Numbered from the stretch's first letter, positions 47,521 to 60,379 are shown. The stretch is 64,000 bases of DNA from Dastarcus helophoroides (GCA_028583605.1 CM053330.1:19493539-19557538), one strand, 5' to 3'. Notes: generated by a model from the letters alone, not told the origin. Translations and numbers: made by a program.

Positions 47521-49700
47521 TAGAGAATTGGGATATGAAGGTAGATTATCGAATATTGGGATTACTCTGCTTAGTTGTTTTACGAGATGATTAATTCCGA
47601 TTTTTGGGTTCTTTATGCAAATCAAAAGATCCGTATTTACTAAGCAATAATTTATAGTACGAAGACGATGATGCTCAACTTGTCATAAATATCTGGATAG
47701 CAATTATACGATCTATTTAAACTGATTTGTCCAAGAATTTTACTAAATTTATTGCTCGATTTACCTTGATTAACACAGTTGTGAATTTTTGGTTCATACG
47801 AATATACTGAAAAATACCAATGATAATGTCATTAAACCACAATTTCCACACAATCCAAGTCCGATGAAAATACATATATCGGATATCATTAAAAAAATAA
47901 CGATGACGTCATAATTCGAAAACCAAAGACTATCAAGTGATGGTATCAAAAAAGATCCGTTTTTAAAAATCGGCAAAAACCCATTGGAGGATTTCTTTTA
48001 CAAATTCAGCGATTTTCATTTTATCTGCATTTTACTCACCTTGTATATTAATAATGTGATTCTGTCTGGATGTTCATTTCATTTGATTTGTTTGAATATA
48101 ATAAAAATTTACCTTCAGATTTTTAGAATAATAAAGGTTTCGACAATATGCGGGAATTCACGTGGGAATGGCTGCAAAATTCTTGCGGGAAAATACGGTC
48201 TGCGGGATTGCAAATCGTAGTCAAGATCAATAATTTTATATGGGAGTATAGAAATTTATAAGAAATAACTGAAGGCAAAAAAAATCAGGAACTTAACGAG
48301 CCAGACGTCATCAACCGTCAGAAGCCCCACCAACGGATTTTCCAAAATTTTGAAATGATATTGTTAATTTTATTACTATAATTATAATTTTACCAGCAAA
48401 TTTTGAAATGTGTGTTGTGAGCTATTTGTTTTAATATGACTATGTTCGTGCGTAATGACGTCATCGATAATTTTTTTAGGTGCAAACGTTGGTTATGACA
48501 TAGCTCTTTTAGGGGTCTTTGAATTCTCCATTCAACCATAATAATAAGTTTAAATAAATGGATTATGTAGTGCTAAAGAAATGTATTGTGATGAGCGACC
48601 ATGACCAGTGATTGCATGTAGTTTTTCAAAATTGTCGAATTTTGCTCATCTTTAAAAAATTTTCGAAGAATAATTTACCTTCGATTTTCGGACGCAATTT
48701 GTCTACGTTGTGTTTAAAATTATTTTATTCTAATAAATTTTAACCCCAGTTCGTAGAGTCGACAGGGAAGTTTTATAAAATTCAAACAACAATTGACCTG
48801 AACATTTTATCACAATATGTGATTTTCAAGTGTTCTTAGACATAATACAACAAAATAAAAGTGCCCCTGTTTGTTTCAACTTGTTTAAATTTGCTGGACA
48901 CAAATCTGAGGGAAATATTTCTTTAGAAAATTAAGAACATTCATTAAGCACAAATAATCTGGCATTCTTTGTTTAACTCTTTCGATCGTATATGGTGCGT
49001 CGGTTATTAATTTCCCAAAGTTGATCTTAACCCTAATAATCTCAATGTTTCCCCAGCTGAGCCATTCAGTTTGTACTCAAAGGTTTTCAAACCAAATGCA
49101 GCTAACTTTGTACTAGATTATCGGTGGGTATTCGCTGGTTAGTTTGTACACAGAGGTTCTCAAACTATTTTGAGGTGTCTGTTTTTATTCCCCAATTCTT
49201 GTGTGTTTTGTCGCTTCTATATTCTAGCATTCGTCACATAGCATACAGTTTCCTGCTAAAAGCTTTGAGCTAACAATATCCAAAGGATAATGCTACGAGA
49301 CAATGGAGCTCAAACTTTGAAATGAAGTTGTGATTTATCGTAATAAATCAAATTCATAAATGTTGGTTCAATCTCACAGATCTCACTCTTTCTCACTTTG
49401 CTTTTGTTTACTTGTTCCTTTGTTTTCCTTTCTAGTTTTCTCATACCAAACTTAATCACTCGAACTCAAAACCAGTGTCATAAAATATACTAGAAAGATT
49501 GTTCAAATTTTGTAGAAACTTTCTGAGTAGAATTTTTCCTTCCAACACTACATCTACTTCTACGGCTACTAGTCTAATAGAAGGGGCGTTTTCTGGCTTA
49601 GAAAGTGGCTAAGTTTGACTTGGCACGAAAACATTGAAATTACAGTTAGAAACTGGCAAGAAGTTCTCATTTCTTTCGTCAAACATCTCCCTAACGAGAG
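47521..49700. other. No gene seen
   Basis: AT-rich sequence. A diverged direct repeat of about 30 bp (AGTTTGTAC, AGAGGTT/AAGGTTT, TCAAAC) occurs at about 49068 and 49140. No convincing reading frame. Confidence 0.5.
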
Positions 49701-50450
49701 CTGATGCTGATACTGCTCGTCCACCTACGTTAGTAAATTTTTGTTGACAGTAAATCTAGGCATGCGACTATAGATTAGTAATTTTTTAAAAGCTTCCCGA
49801 TCGCGACGCGCGGATTGTAATTCTCCGTGGCCTATATAGGGGGCCCTTTTTTTTTTGGACGTGTAACCGATGAGGGGACCCACGGATAAGGCAGACCGGG
49901 CGAGTACACCAGAACAAGAACCAGAAGAGGTTACTACTCCTTCTAGGGTGTTAAGGCGTACGTTCCCGCGGAGCACACCCAGGGGTTCACATGTGTTGGG
50001 ACTTTGTCTATGTCTAAAAAAGTTCTTCAGACAACCTTCTTACAACACCGGTTTCGGTTTTCCTTGTTTTTTTCACGTTTCGAGAACTTACAGTACATCA
50101 TCAGCAACTCCTAATATAGATGCCTGCTGTCAGTTACCGAGCCTGCGGTGATGGGTGTGATCGATTTTTTTGAACCCCTGGAAACTCAGCTTCCGACATC
50201 AGAACATCGAAGAGTGGCCTTAAGAAAATAGACGTTCGAAACAAATTTGCTTTATTTCTTTTCGTCGCTTTTTTCTTTCTATTCTCTTTGTGTTTGTTTT
50301 TTTTTTTTTGAACTGAGACTGGCAGTTGCACCAGTCAGCGGTAGGATTCTTGGCCCTATAATAATTTTTTAACAACTTTCTCATTCATTCGGGTTGTGGA
50401 ATTTTTAAATTCCTTTTTCTTTTTTTTGTACCCCCCCCCCCCCCCAACCC
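49701..50450. other. GC-richer unassigned island
   Basis: A GC-rich part at 49795-50000 contains CCTATATAGGGGGCCC, which is TATA-like. Overlapping frames on both strands (93 codons at 49870-50151, 83 codons on the minus strand at 49725-49976) are not recognisable. The minus strand at 50073-50104 has CTGATGA followed 16 bases on by GAAACG, a loose hammerhead-like pattern. A run of 15 C lies at 50431-50445. It could be the end or LTR of a retroelement, but nothing decisive is visible. Confidence 0.4.
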
Positions 50451-51494
50451 CATATTACTCAAAGTTAGGAACAAGTATTTTCTCAAATTTTAGGAAAGGT
50501 TAATTAAATCATATAAGAACGAAAAACCATCAAACAAAATCATTAGACAATTTAAATTTACTTGCCTATTTATTCCGTAGCAAACATCACACAAATGGCA
50601 TAAGAACTTCACGTTGAACAGAAATTGTTTTTTTTTGTGTTTATTTACGTTAATTAGCACAAACAGAAGTATTTTTTTTAAACTCCCGTACTTCGTACTC
50701 GTTTACATAACTAGTTTCATAGAAGTTCCTTATTTGACTACCTTAAAGTTGGTCTTTGGTGTTTTATCTTCACGCCCCCCTACCCTTAATCTATGGTGAC
50801 CAAAAGATTTTGTCTGAATCTCGCTAGAGGGCATGAAGATGCAGAATTTCTACTAATTTAAATATTTCTAATCCAAATTAATCCTTAAATAAATTTTGAA
50901 AAGGATTCTTAAAGTGCATATCAAACTGCAAACCCCTTTTGAATAATCTCGTCCCTTTGTCTTACAAGTTTTACTTCGATAATTGAAATTTAAATAACTT
51001 ACAATTGTACGCGTTTATAAGGGTGTTTTTTGAACGTCAAATTCCTCCAGACTACCACCACATGGTTTTGCCCAGAGATTTGCTACGGTCTCCGTTATTG
51101 ACACTTAACAGCTCTTTTAGTGCCGTAATTTATGATATCAGACTTTCAGCGGTCCTTCAAAACTAACATGTTCTTTTACTCAGATATCCGTATTTATGTG
51201 TTCTTAAATCATTTTTTTGACACAAACCAGGTCTAACAAATAACCCTTATCAAATTTGTGAACTGCTAAGAAACCTGTTTCTCACGCAAAACGTTATGTT
51301 ACAAAGAATTTTTATAATAGTATTTGTAGATTTAATGTTTTCAAGAAAAATTGAAAAAAAAAAATCAATTAAATGAAACAAACGAGGAAATACAACAGTT
51401 TAGTAGAACTCGACTCACCACAGTATATTTTTTATTTTTATTTTTTAATTACACAGAAAAAATTTAACAACCTAATTTAGAGCAGATTTTCAAA
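50451..51494. other. No gene seen
   Basis: AT-rich sequence without recognisable protein or repeat structure. Confidence 0.5.
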
Positions 51495-51775
51495 TTGGCT
51501 ACACTCAGTTATAGTAAAGTGGATTCTCTTCTCCAACTTTTTCTATTAACTCTGGAGTTATTTGTGCCGTCTCTGTGCGAATGCGTTCTTTTACTACATG
51601 GTCTATTTTGGCATTCGTTACTTTTTGAGGATCCCATAAATAGAGCAGTTAAATATGTGAATCCAGGTAACCTTTGCCCTATGCACCTATCTCGGAAGAT
51701 CTTGTCAGAGATACTAATGCAGCTAGTGTATGAGTGCACCATCTTGCTAAAACCATACATCGTTGCTATTTAGAA
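51495..51775 (-). pseudogene. Tc1/mariner-like transposase relic
   Basis: On the minus strand, across two frames, the C-terminal half of an IS630/Tc1/mariner transposase is visible: QDGALIHTLAAL (second catalytic D, near 51735), IFRDRCIGQRLPGFTYLTAL standing for the FPGRWIGRxGPIxWPPRSPDLTPLD region, then LWDPQKVTNAK and ERIRTETAQITPELIEKV near 51530-51585. Frameshifts and missing residues show it is dead. It is a different family from the element at 60523. Confidence 0.7.
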
Positions 51776-52133
51776 TGGGGGGAGCAAATTGTTTTAAATA
51801 AAATGTAAATATCGAGGACCCATTAAGGTTTCTTTAAAAAGTATGGACCTATGATCTTATCTATTATTCCGGCCAAGTATTCCCTTTCCCTTGACTGTGA
51901 CTTTTGCATGCAGTGCTGATGTTCGATTGCCCAATGCGGACAAGTTTGACGGTTCACATGACCATTTAGAAAGAATGTAACTTCGTCATCGGATTTCTAT
52001 TGATTTTGTTCTGATAACATTTAACAAAATCGAACTCCTTTATCAAAATTGTTTTCCAAAAGCACCTGTTGCAAGGATGCCGGTAGAATATAAATTTAAC
52101 AACAGGGTAGGTTGGTAATGCGTGATGGTGAAA
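51776..52133. other. No gene seen
   Basis: AT-rich spacer; overlapping minus-strand frame of 99 codons (51966-52265) is not recognisable. Confidence 0.5.
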
Positions 52134-52443
52134 GGGCACTTTCACACACACTAGTTTTGACCGTCCGGTAAGTCTGTACGTGCGTGCCTTGGCAATACCG
52201 TTGTCGCGAACGCATTTGTTACTATAAGGCATTGGTCGCATATCGAACCTTACGACCAAGGTCACGTTGACGGTGCGTTGAATATTTCATCGAACCTTAC
52301 GACACGATCGCAACGCCCTTAAGAATTGCACATACTTTGCAGCACCATCCGTGCGGCCGAATAGCAACACATATGTGTTAATATAACTGTCGTCGCGACA
52401 GTTCGATCGACGGTCCCTAAGACAGTTCCACCGTGAATGGGCC
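52134..52443. mobile_element. MITE-like element, GGGC..TTCAC ends
   Basis: A CpG-rich island in AT-rich DNA with ends GGGCACTTTCACAC (left) and, on the minus strand, GGCCCATTCACGG (right). The interior has TCGAACCTTACGAC twice (about 52233 and 52292). The form of the ends resembles the element at 55681-56224. No coding sequence. Confidence 0.5.
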
Positions 52444-55400
52444 TCTTTACTGTTAAGTAATGCATACTACACAAAACATTTTTGTAACTTTTATTCTAAT
52501 TTAAATGATTTCACTCATGTGGCATTCATTTTAAAATTCTTTTAAGTCATACCAATCAGCCAATTACAACACAGGCAGAGCAGACAGATGTAACAACATA
52601 ATATGCTGCTGCCAGACTGATTGGGGATTCATTGCAGCTAATATGTTAAAAGCTCATATTACTTTTCTTTTTGTGCTAGTAATAAGATAATTGAGATATG
52701 ATTGATTGACGATGTGAAAAACTATCTTTTATTTTAAAATAAAATAAAGACCAAAGTTGTAACAGAAATCGTAACCCATAAGCACACACTTCAAACTTTG
52801 GCTCGTACCGACCATGGCAATATCGCACCAGTATGCGGTGCGGCGTACAGCGTTACCTTTAACATGGTGTTCTGTAGTTTATTTTTCATTGCTTCTCCTT
52901 GTCGTGTGGATGCCGTTGCTAGACAACATCAAACATAAAGCAGTGAGTCACTCATTTCGCGAGATGCTCGCATTTGTGCGACCCTTGGGACCGTCACTGC
53001 TTTTGCATTACCTTCAGGGAGGTCCTTTGCACGAACCGTTTCCCTAAACTTTTTTTTAAATTTTAATCACAAAGAAATTGGTTCTCGGTTGGGTATTTAT
53101 TGTTAAATGAAGTACAAACTTCTTTTTGAGTTCTAGTTTTGGCTGCACAACCAATCATTATTAATTTTTTAATCCCTTCCTTTTCAATAATATTCATCTC
53201 AACAAAAAATATTTTTAAATTTTTTTACCTAGCATATATCAGGATTTTAATGTAGCCTTCTTTCTCACATCGGGCCTTAAACTTTCCTGCAATATTAGTG
53301 AAAGGCCCTGTATATAGACTGCTCACAGAAAGCATTATGAGATCTGTTATTTGGTAAATTTGAATGTATAACATTCAAATGCAGGCTTTGCCTTTATCAT
53401 GACAATATTGATATTAGACAAAAACCTTCAGCATTCAATATAACAAGGGTATTATTATCATCGACCCAATGTGGGAGATAATGCATTTTATTTTTAATAT
53501 TACATTTCCTACTGAGCCTATCAATTTGTTTACTCTCGACATCAAATTGTAATTGTAAGTTCTAGGGCTTTCTTTTGTATTCACTGAAAGTAATAAGATT
53601 GTTGCAACTAATTAAATTCCGGTAATTTTACATAAGTAATTACAGATACAGTTTTAATTTGACGAAAGTGAGCAAGTATGCAAACTGAATGACACAGTTG
53701 CAAATGTGGTAAGTGTCGCACTTATTCAATTAGCTTTTTTAACATTTAAGAAGGTTTATTATGTCGCATGAATTTCGATAACAGAATGTAAATTTCGTAA
53801 GAATTTGGAATAATTTAATTAAAACTTGCAGTCGGTAAGCTTAATTATTATATGATTGATTTTGCTCTTATAAAGTCGCCTAGAAGAGAGAGATGCTACT
53901 GTTTATTAGTAAAATAATAACAATTAATTAGATTCGGAAGCCCTAACTTGTAGACAATTTACGTCATAAGAATAATTCTTAATAATATTAAACTGTTGCG
54001 TCTTTTATTAACTAATGGAGCTTCGCATTTAGTATACCATTGTTTGGAGTAACAGCGAGTATTCTAATGACATTTAGTAAAAAGGAACTAGGATATTCGT
54101 CTGTTAATTTATTTACGCGTTTCTAGTTATTTGATTTTGAAATAAGTTATTTGTTCAGGGGTAAGTAGATCCAAAAATGTATACACTGATAGACAGCGGA
54201 TTTGTATACTCTGAGATATAAGGATTTTTAATTTTAAATATATTTCCATTTCAAGTGTCGCTGAAGATGTTCGAGTGGAAGGTTGATGTCAGTTGCAGTC
54301 GCGTTCAGATTGGAAAAGCCACAAACATTTTACTTGTAAATACAATAAAACTTCTGCATAGTAGATACCAAAAATTGCTTGAAATTTGGTCATTAGGAAG
54401 AGTGACCGCTTTGAAGGGAAAAATGAAACAATACGCTTTCCACCATAGTAACGATTTCGCAAAAAGTAGAATCTTAACCACTATAAAAATTTGGCAAAAC
54501 AACTCGGTAGCCGGGAACAAGTGAACTAACATTTTCAAGATCATGGCGCTTTCGCTTTTACCGGAAGTAGATTTCAACTTCTTATTTTAAATAGTAGTTT
54601 CATTTTTAAATTCTACATGACATATTTTATATAAAATGTTCTATATCTAATCTTAATATTTTTCGAAATATTTAATACTTTATGTCACAAATGACCTTTG
54701 TAGTCCGAAAAATAGTTGTTAATATTTCAAAAAGGAAAAATTATTATTTAATTTGTTCGTTTCGTTGAAATAGAAAAAGACTTGCTTCAGCAGCTTTTGT
54801 GGAATATTGCATAAATATCAATACATTATAAAAAACAATAAAATTAAATGTCATAAACCGTGAAAAAAATTTTTTTTCTACTTATTTCTTATTCAGCATT
54901 ACATAAAATAAAGGTAACTTTGTCTAAATTCTTTTGCGAAAATTTGTAGTCTTTGAAGTAATGACAATTTATTATTTTTGATGAAATTTTTTATAGATTT
55001 TAAATTCAGTTGTTAGTTGGCCATGGTAGCATTAGAAAACAGTCTAATAACCAAGTACCTTTGCTGTCTACTATCAAAACTTATCAACACCCTCCGCATC
55101 ACTTAAATTATATGCACAAAATTTTAGTTTTTTACCAAAATCATATTAAATATTTACTGATAGATATACAAATAAACAGATTCGTCACCGAACAGTATTA
55201 AACAAACAGAGAAATTCAAAACAAGGTAGAATTATGGTCTCAATTCATGAATAACACTACACAACAGTGACTATGTTTCGGGCTCAAAATTAGCTAAATG
55301 ATAGAAAATGCTAATTCTTAAGTATTTCAACGTACTTAATTCAAAAAGAAGAGGTTGGCATTTTCTAATGAAAAACCTTCGGAAATTATTTTCTTTCATC

Positions 55401-55680
55401 AATTATTACGATTTGCATTACCAGATACGCAAATTCATAAAATACGAGTCATTTTAAGGCCTTCGAGTGATTTTCTACAAAATCACTGAAGTTTTCCATC
55501 AATACGTTTGTTGTGACGGTAGTTCAGATGTATTAAAACCATGATAATGTGTAAGTCAGGTACTCCGACGCGAGGCGAAATGTGGCACGTAATCAGGAGA
55601 CTGGTGGTTTAGAGAAAGATAGACAGTAATAAGTTTAAGAACTGGCGGCGTAACTCTATGCAAAGTATACGCACCGTCCG
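52444..55680. other. No gene seen
   Basis: Mostly AT-rich. A GC-richer patch at 52800-53050 holds a 77-codon frame (52814-53047) with a hydrophobic stretch at residues 20-36, unrecognised. Opposed frames at 54255-54577 are likewise unrecognised. No splice-supported gene model could be built. Confidence 0.45.
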
Positions 55681-56224
55681 ACATGGGCGTTTTCACATCT
55701 CCGGCACCGACACGATAACGACATACGACTTTCACATCTACCGACACGATATCAGCACGATTTTTTCTTTTCTGCCTGCGAGAATTGCTCATATTCATCC
55801 TCTAAAAATTGAAAAATGTCTTGCTAACTCTTGTCACGAAGTATTTTATTTTTATTATTTTCATTGGTATGTTCCCAAAGACAGGGTTTGGATTCCACAA
55901 GTTCTGCCAGTGTATCTATATCATATTTAAAACTAGTCATAATTAGAGGACAACTTCCCCACACTATGTGCAGATATTAAAATATTTGCGACGAATCGAG
56001 CGGCATAAATGCTTTTCGCCGACCAGTCTGTGCTTGCAAAATCGGCTACGACTCGAGCGAACTGAATGCTCCTCGCCGACATGTCGGTGACTGCAGCGAC
56101 ACGGTACCGATATTTCGTTAGGTGTGAAAGCATTCCTATTTATTTATACGAGATTGTGCATCCACCGACATCGTTGCCGGTGTTATGCCAGTATCGGGTC
56201 GGCAAGTGTGAAAACGCTCTATGT
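55681..56224. mobile_element. MITE-like element, GGGCGTTTTCACA ends
   Basis: Inverted ends: ACATGGGCGTTTTCACATCT on the left and, on the minus strand, ACATAGAGCGTTTTCACACT on the right. Both continue with CCGAC and CGAT words. The interior repeats ACCGACACGAT-like and TCGAGCGxxxTGAATGCT/ATAAATGCT units. It is CpG-rich unlike its surroundings. No transposase. A 544-bp non-autonomous DNA transposon is likely. Confidence 0.65.
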
Positions 56225-56300
56225 CTGGAATATTGGCTGTAACTTAAAAAAAAAAAAAATAGAAAAAAAAACGTTTCAAATAAACTTTTTTTGTAAAACT

Positions 56301-56363
56301 GTCATTAAAAGTGACATTTTTAGTTCATTGTTAAGTGAACTAAAAATTGACTTTTATAACGAC
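56301..56363. repeat. Hairpin, 27-bp arms
   Basis: Arms 56301-56327 and 56336-56363 share TTTTTAGTTCA/TGAACTAAAAA and GTCATTAAAAGT-like parts with a loop of about 8 bases. Confidence 0.65.
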
Positions 56364-57227
56364 ACGTGTCAAAAATACTTTTTCCCACTGCCACCCGTAT
56401 ATTCACTGTTTTCTTTATAACTTGCGAGCAGGATAGATAGGCCGTATCAGTCTAGTGAACGGATATAACGTAAGTCGCGTAGTGATTTCATACCCACACT
56501 AATGTGGATATGAAATTGACCAATCACGACCATGCGATTAGAACAAATGTCATTTTTAGGTTCAAAATTATACCACAGAGTTTGTCAAGTTGACGTATTT
56601 GACGAAAAAAATATTTGTTAAATCGTATTTTTGTTTTTGAGGGATCGTGGTCGTGGGAAAAATTCGTTGTACAACTCGAGCGGATTGTCCATATCGCACT
56701 CGAACGATTGAGGCACTCCCATTGAAACATATTGAAATAGTTATAAATTATTTATTTATAATATTAATATTACTATTACAATCTGAACAGTTACTTATTT
56801 TAGTTCTCCTGAGAAGTAATTGCAGAGGTATTTATGCTAGTAATCCATGCAAAAACTACGACGGAGGTTGCTTTTAGTCTTCACAATATGAAACAAAGAT
56901 GCCAGAGGAAATTTCAGTACTAAATCATCGCTCTTAGATATGTTCTTAATGGGACTAGCACAGCAATTTTAGTACAATTTGCATTGCATTAGTTCGTCAA
57001 AGTAGGTGGACCTGGAAACGAAGCGAGAGATTTAGGAAGGGATTTTCCTTAACATTCTACATGGACAGTAACCATTTTCCTTACCTGTATATCGAATTTG
57101 AAGTTGAAGCTAAGAAATCGTATATGTGTAACAGAAACAATAATAGCAGACAGAACAACCTAAAGAGGTATGTCATTTAGGAGTCTGGATAGTGATATAC
57201 AAAGCAGAATCTATTATCTTTATCTTT
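56364..57227. other. No gene seen
   Basis: A shorter imperfect hairpin, ATTTCATACCCACA/TGTGGATATGAAAT, lies at about 56485-56516. Frames of 68 and 76 codons on opposite strands near 56524-56877 are not recognisable. Confidence 0.45.
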
Positions 57228-57426
57228 GTACTTTTTTAATTGATCATGTCGCAATTAATATTGAAATTGTTTTGTTGTTGCTCATGCGCAAAAAAAACCA
57301 ACAAAAACCAGAGGTTAGATAGCAAGATCTTTTATCTTGCTATCTAACCTCTGGTTTTGCTAGCTTCTTTTTTTGCGCATGATCAACAAAAAATATTAAT
57401 TTCGACACTATCAGTTTAAAAAGTAC
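57228..57426. repeat. Palindromic MITE with 25-bp perfect stem
   Basis: The whole 199 bp folds back. The central stem 57304-57328 pairs perfectly with 57334-57358 (AAAACCAGAGGTTAGATAGC and on) around a 5-base loop. An outer stem with CTCATGCGCAAAAAAA pairs with TTTTTTTGCGCATGATC, and the ends are GTACTTTTT/AAAAAGTAC. A similar right end occurs alone at about 59930-59955. No coding sequence. Confidence 0.85.
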
Positions 57427-57439
57427 ATCAGACAAATTG

Positions 57440-58560
57440 GAGATATGGGCTTTCAAAACGAAAACCCACCCAAAATTTATAAAAAAAATCAAAATTTTAA
57501 ATGAAATTCGAAATTTGGGAAAAAATGAAATTAAAAAATAATCTATTTTAACTTTAAATTTAGACTGAAAATTTTGAGCAGAAAAATTAATATTTACAGA
57601 AAACAGTAGAAATTAAAAACATTGTATTATATTAATAGTTTCCCGCTTTTTACTGGAACATCTACCTTGAAGTTCTATCTGAAGTTCAAATTTTAAAATT
57701 TCAATTCAAACTTAAAATTTCAAATTTGTCAGCCAAAATTTTCGACTCAATATTTTTTTGATCAACATTTAAAAAATTACAAATTCGAGAAAACATTTTA
57801 TTTGGACATTTTAAACTTTTTCTGGAATTTAATTTTTCAAAATTTGATATTTAAATTTACATTTTTCAGTTAAAATTTTAACTTTAAAGTCGAATTTTTC
57901 AACGTGTCATTCAAATTTTAGATTTGGTTTCTCAAATTGCAGTAACATGCGATAAAAATGTTAATTTTAAAAACATTGAAACAGAAAAATTTAGAGAAAA
58001 AACTTAAAATTTTTGGAGAAAATAATATTCAGTGTTTTCGAATAACATGCTAATACTGAAGCAGCATTTTGAACGATTTTAAGAAAAAAAAAATTATATA
58101 AACATAGGTTCGGAACCGCTTTATTTTTAAAATATAAGGCCTTGAAAATTTCGTTTTTCCTTAAATACTTTAAAACAGCTTTAAATATTTTTTAGATTTT
58201 TTTTTCTGCTTGAAATTCGACTTTTTCAACTTTAAATTTAAACTTTCGACTTTGTTTCCGATATTACTTTAACGAACTCTTTGCCGAAATTTATAGTTCA
58301 AATTCGAGAGAAGATTAAAATTCCAAGTTTTAACGACAAATCGAAATTGACCCGAGTTTAGTGGTGGAAAATGTTGCTGCTTAAGTCAACATGTTTGGAA
58401 ATAATCGTGTCAAAGTGAAAATTTTGTGGTTAAAATTTTAATTTAGAGACAGTATCAACATATCAAAATGAAAATTATAAGTAGAGAATAAAATTAAAAA
58501 AATAAGTAAACGTTCAAAGTTTTTGAAAAAAAATCAAAATTTAGGGGAAAATTATTTTTT
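57440..58560. repeat. AT-rich degenerate repeat block
   Basis: Same AAATTTCGA/TCAAAATTT texture as the other blocks. No gene. Confidence 0.6.
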
Positions 58561-58739
58561 TTATTTTTCGGATACTTAAATAGCGTCATACTGAGAAATG
58601 GACTGTTTCTTTTAATTTTGATATTTTCTGGTATTTCAGTGTTTTCCACATTTTGGAGAGGTCGTCAGAATGTATTACTTGTAAAGGGATTGTGTATTCA
58701 AGAAGATTTAAAAACACTGCTGTAGAGCTTATTTTAAGA

Positions 58740-58895
58740 AAATATTGATAAAAGCAAGAAATCTTGCTTCTTGCTAATTTTTTGACAAGAAATCTTGCTC
58801 TTGTTAAAAGGGTGTCTTCTCTTTTTCTTGCCCAAAAATTTCTTCTCTTATTCTTGCAACAACAACAAAACAAGAATAAGAAATTCGTAAAACAC
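58740..58895. repeat. CAAGAAATCTTGC-rich module, hAT-like end
   Basis: Contains palindromic GCAAGAAATCTTGC words. GACAAGAAATCTTGCTCTTG at 58789-58808 also occurs at 61531-61550. The right border ACAAGAATAAG..CGTAAAACACTG resembles the CAGTGTTTxACG end of a hAT-like element; a similar border lies at 61640-61652. Confidence 0.5.
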
Positions 58896-58904
58896 TGGAT
58901 AGTA

Positions 58905-59445
58905 AATGATACAGAACCAATGGAAGCCCATAACATATTAATTTTGCTAGAAGAGATTGCTGCCAGACTTTATCGAAGGCCTTTGCGACATCGAACACTA
59001 CAATTCAAGTTTTGTAGTATTTCTTCATAGTTGAATTCCCGACAAGGGTAACATGAGAAAAGGTTGCCAGTTGAACTTTATTAATTGAAACCGAATGCCT
59101 ATCCCAAATGATTCTATTTTCCTCCAGACATTTGAGGATCTCCACGTTGATAACTTTTTTCATTATTTTAGATATAATGGGCAACAAATATATAGGGCGA
59201 TAGTTAGTCATATTCCTTTTCTGTTTTTTAGGGATGCACCCTACCAGAACTCTAGATGTTGGGAAATACATCTTGGCTATAAGAAAGGGTAAATAATCTG
59301 CTTAGGAGAGAAGTCAGTTCTGGAACGCACATTTTAAGAACAATAGCAGGAATACCATCAAGCTTTCGATGTGTTAAGCTATGGTTGAGCTCGAGAGGAA
59401 TATTTTGTGTGACAGCAAATGTTTTGAAACAGGAATGGGTTGAAA
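58905..59445 (-). pseudogene. LINE RT fragment, minus strand
   Basis: Same LINE family as copies A and B. On the minus strand it reads FPTSRVLVGCIPKKQKRNMT, NYRPIYLLPIISKIMKKVIN, ILKCLEENRIIWDRHS, then FDVAKAFDKVWQQSLLAKLI carrying motif A. The frame shifts near 59000. It is cut after LICYGLPLVLYHLL at about 58905 by the CAAGAA-rich module. Only the RT fingers and motif A remain. Confidence 0.8.
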
Positions 59446-59796
59446 TTTATTACACTCAGATCCGATACTTTTTTTTTTCTTATCACTGATTTTCCCCCTA
59501 ATATTACTGTCGAAATATTCAATTTTTCGAATTTAATTTCTATGTATTTCTTTTATAAAAAAATCCTTAACTTTGTACATTCACATCAGGTTAATTCGTT
59601 CCGAAAATTTTTGTTCATCCAATATAACAGCCTCAAAATATTTAGAATAGCTACAAATTCTCTTCGACACACCGGTGTCCTGTACTTTGTTGGGAATTTT
59701 TGTTTATAATTATTATTATTATTATCTTGAATTATTATTGTTAATTTTTTAACATAGTATGACAAGAGGAAACTTTAATGTTATCAAGAAAAGATT
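59446..59796. other. No gene seen
   Basis: AT-rich; an 89-codon plus-strand frame at 59440-59709 is not recognisable. Confidence 0.4.
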
Positions 59797-60379
59797 TAGT
59801 GATGCACAACGCAAGTTTTCTTGTCTTGCTTGTTATGTAACTTCTTGTCTTGTCTTGTTAAGCGAGACAAGAAGTTATTTTATTTCTTATCGTGCCAATT
59901 CCTGGCTGGCTTAATTCTTGACTTACTGTGACACAATCAATTTAAAAAGTACATCCATCTATAATAGATGTAAAGGATAAGTAAAACGATAAATTTGAGA
60001 GTTGGGTTTCGGTAACAGTTATTATAAGATATTACCTGCAACCAGAGACAAACTTTTAAAGTTTTAAAGTTAGATATCATGTGTGCTCTAATTTTAGAAA
60101 GAAAGAGAAACATTCTCTTTTTAACGAATTAAAGAATTTCGATGAAGTGACAATTAAAAAATTTGAACAAATTTATCAAGAGAGTTATTTTGTTGCAAAA
60201 AGTAATGTTGCCTTCTTGGCTGCTTTAAATTCGATTACTGCAAGAGTGCATTAAATATCTTCAATAGAGTTGAAGATGGATAACTTAAGATGTTGAGGGC
60301 CATTTTAATACACGACGAATGGAATACAAATATTCTTGGCTTATGGTGTTAACTCGAAAATTGGTATCCTATATTATAT

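Noticed and set aside
49870..50151. 93-codon plus-strand frame with a charged N-terminus
   Set aside because: Overlaps another frame on the minus strand in a GC-rich island; no domain recognised, likely regulatory or LTR-like sequence.
52814..53047. 77-codon frame with a hydrophobic stretch in a GC-richer patch
   Set aside because: No family recognised, no supporting splice or poly(A) context; GC-richer DNA has longer chance frames.
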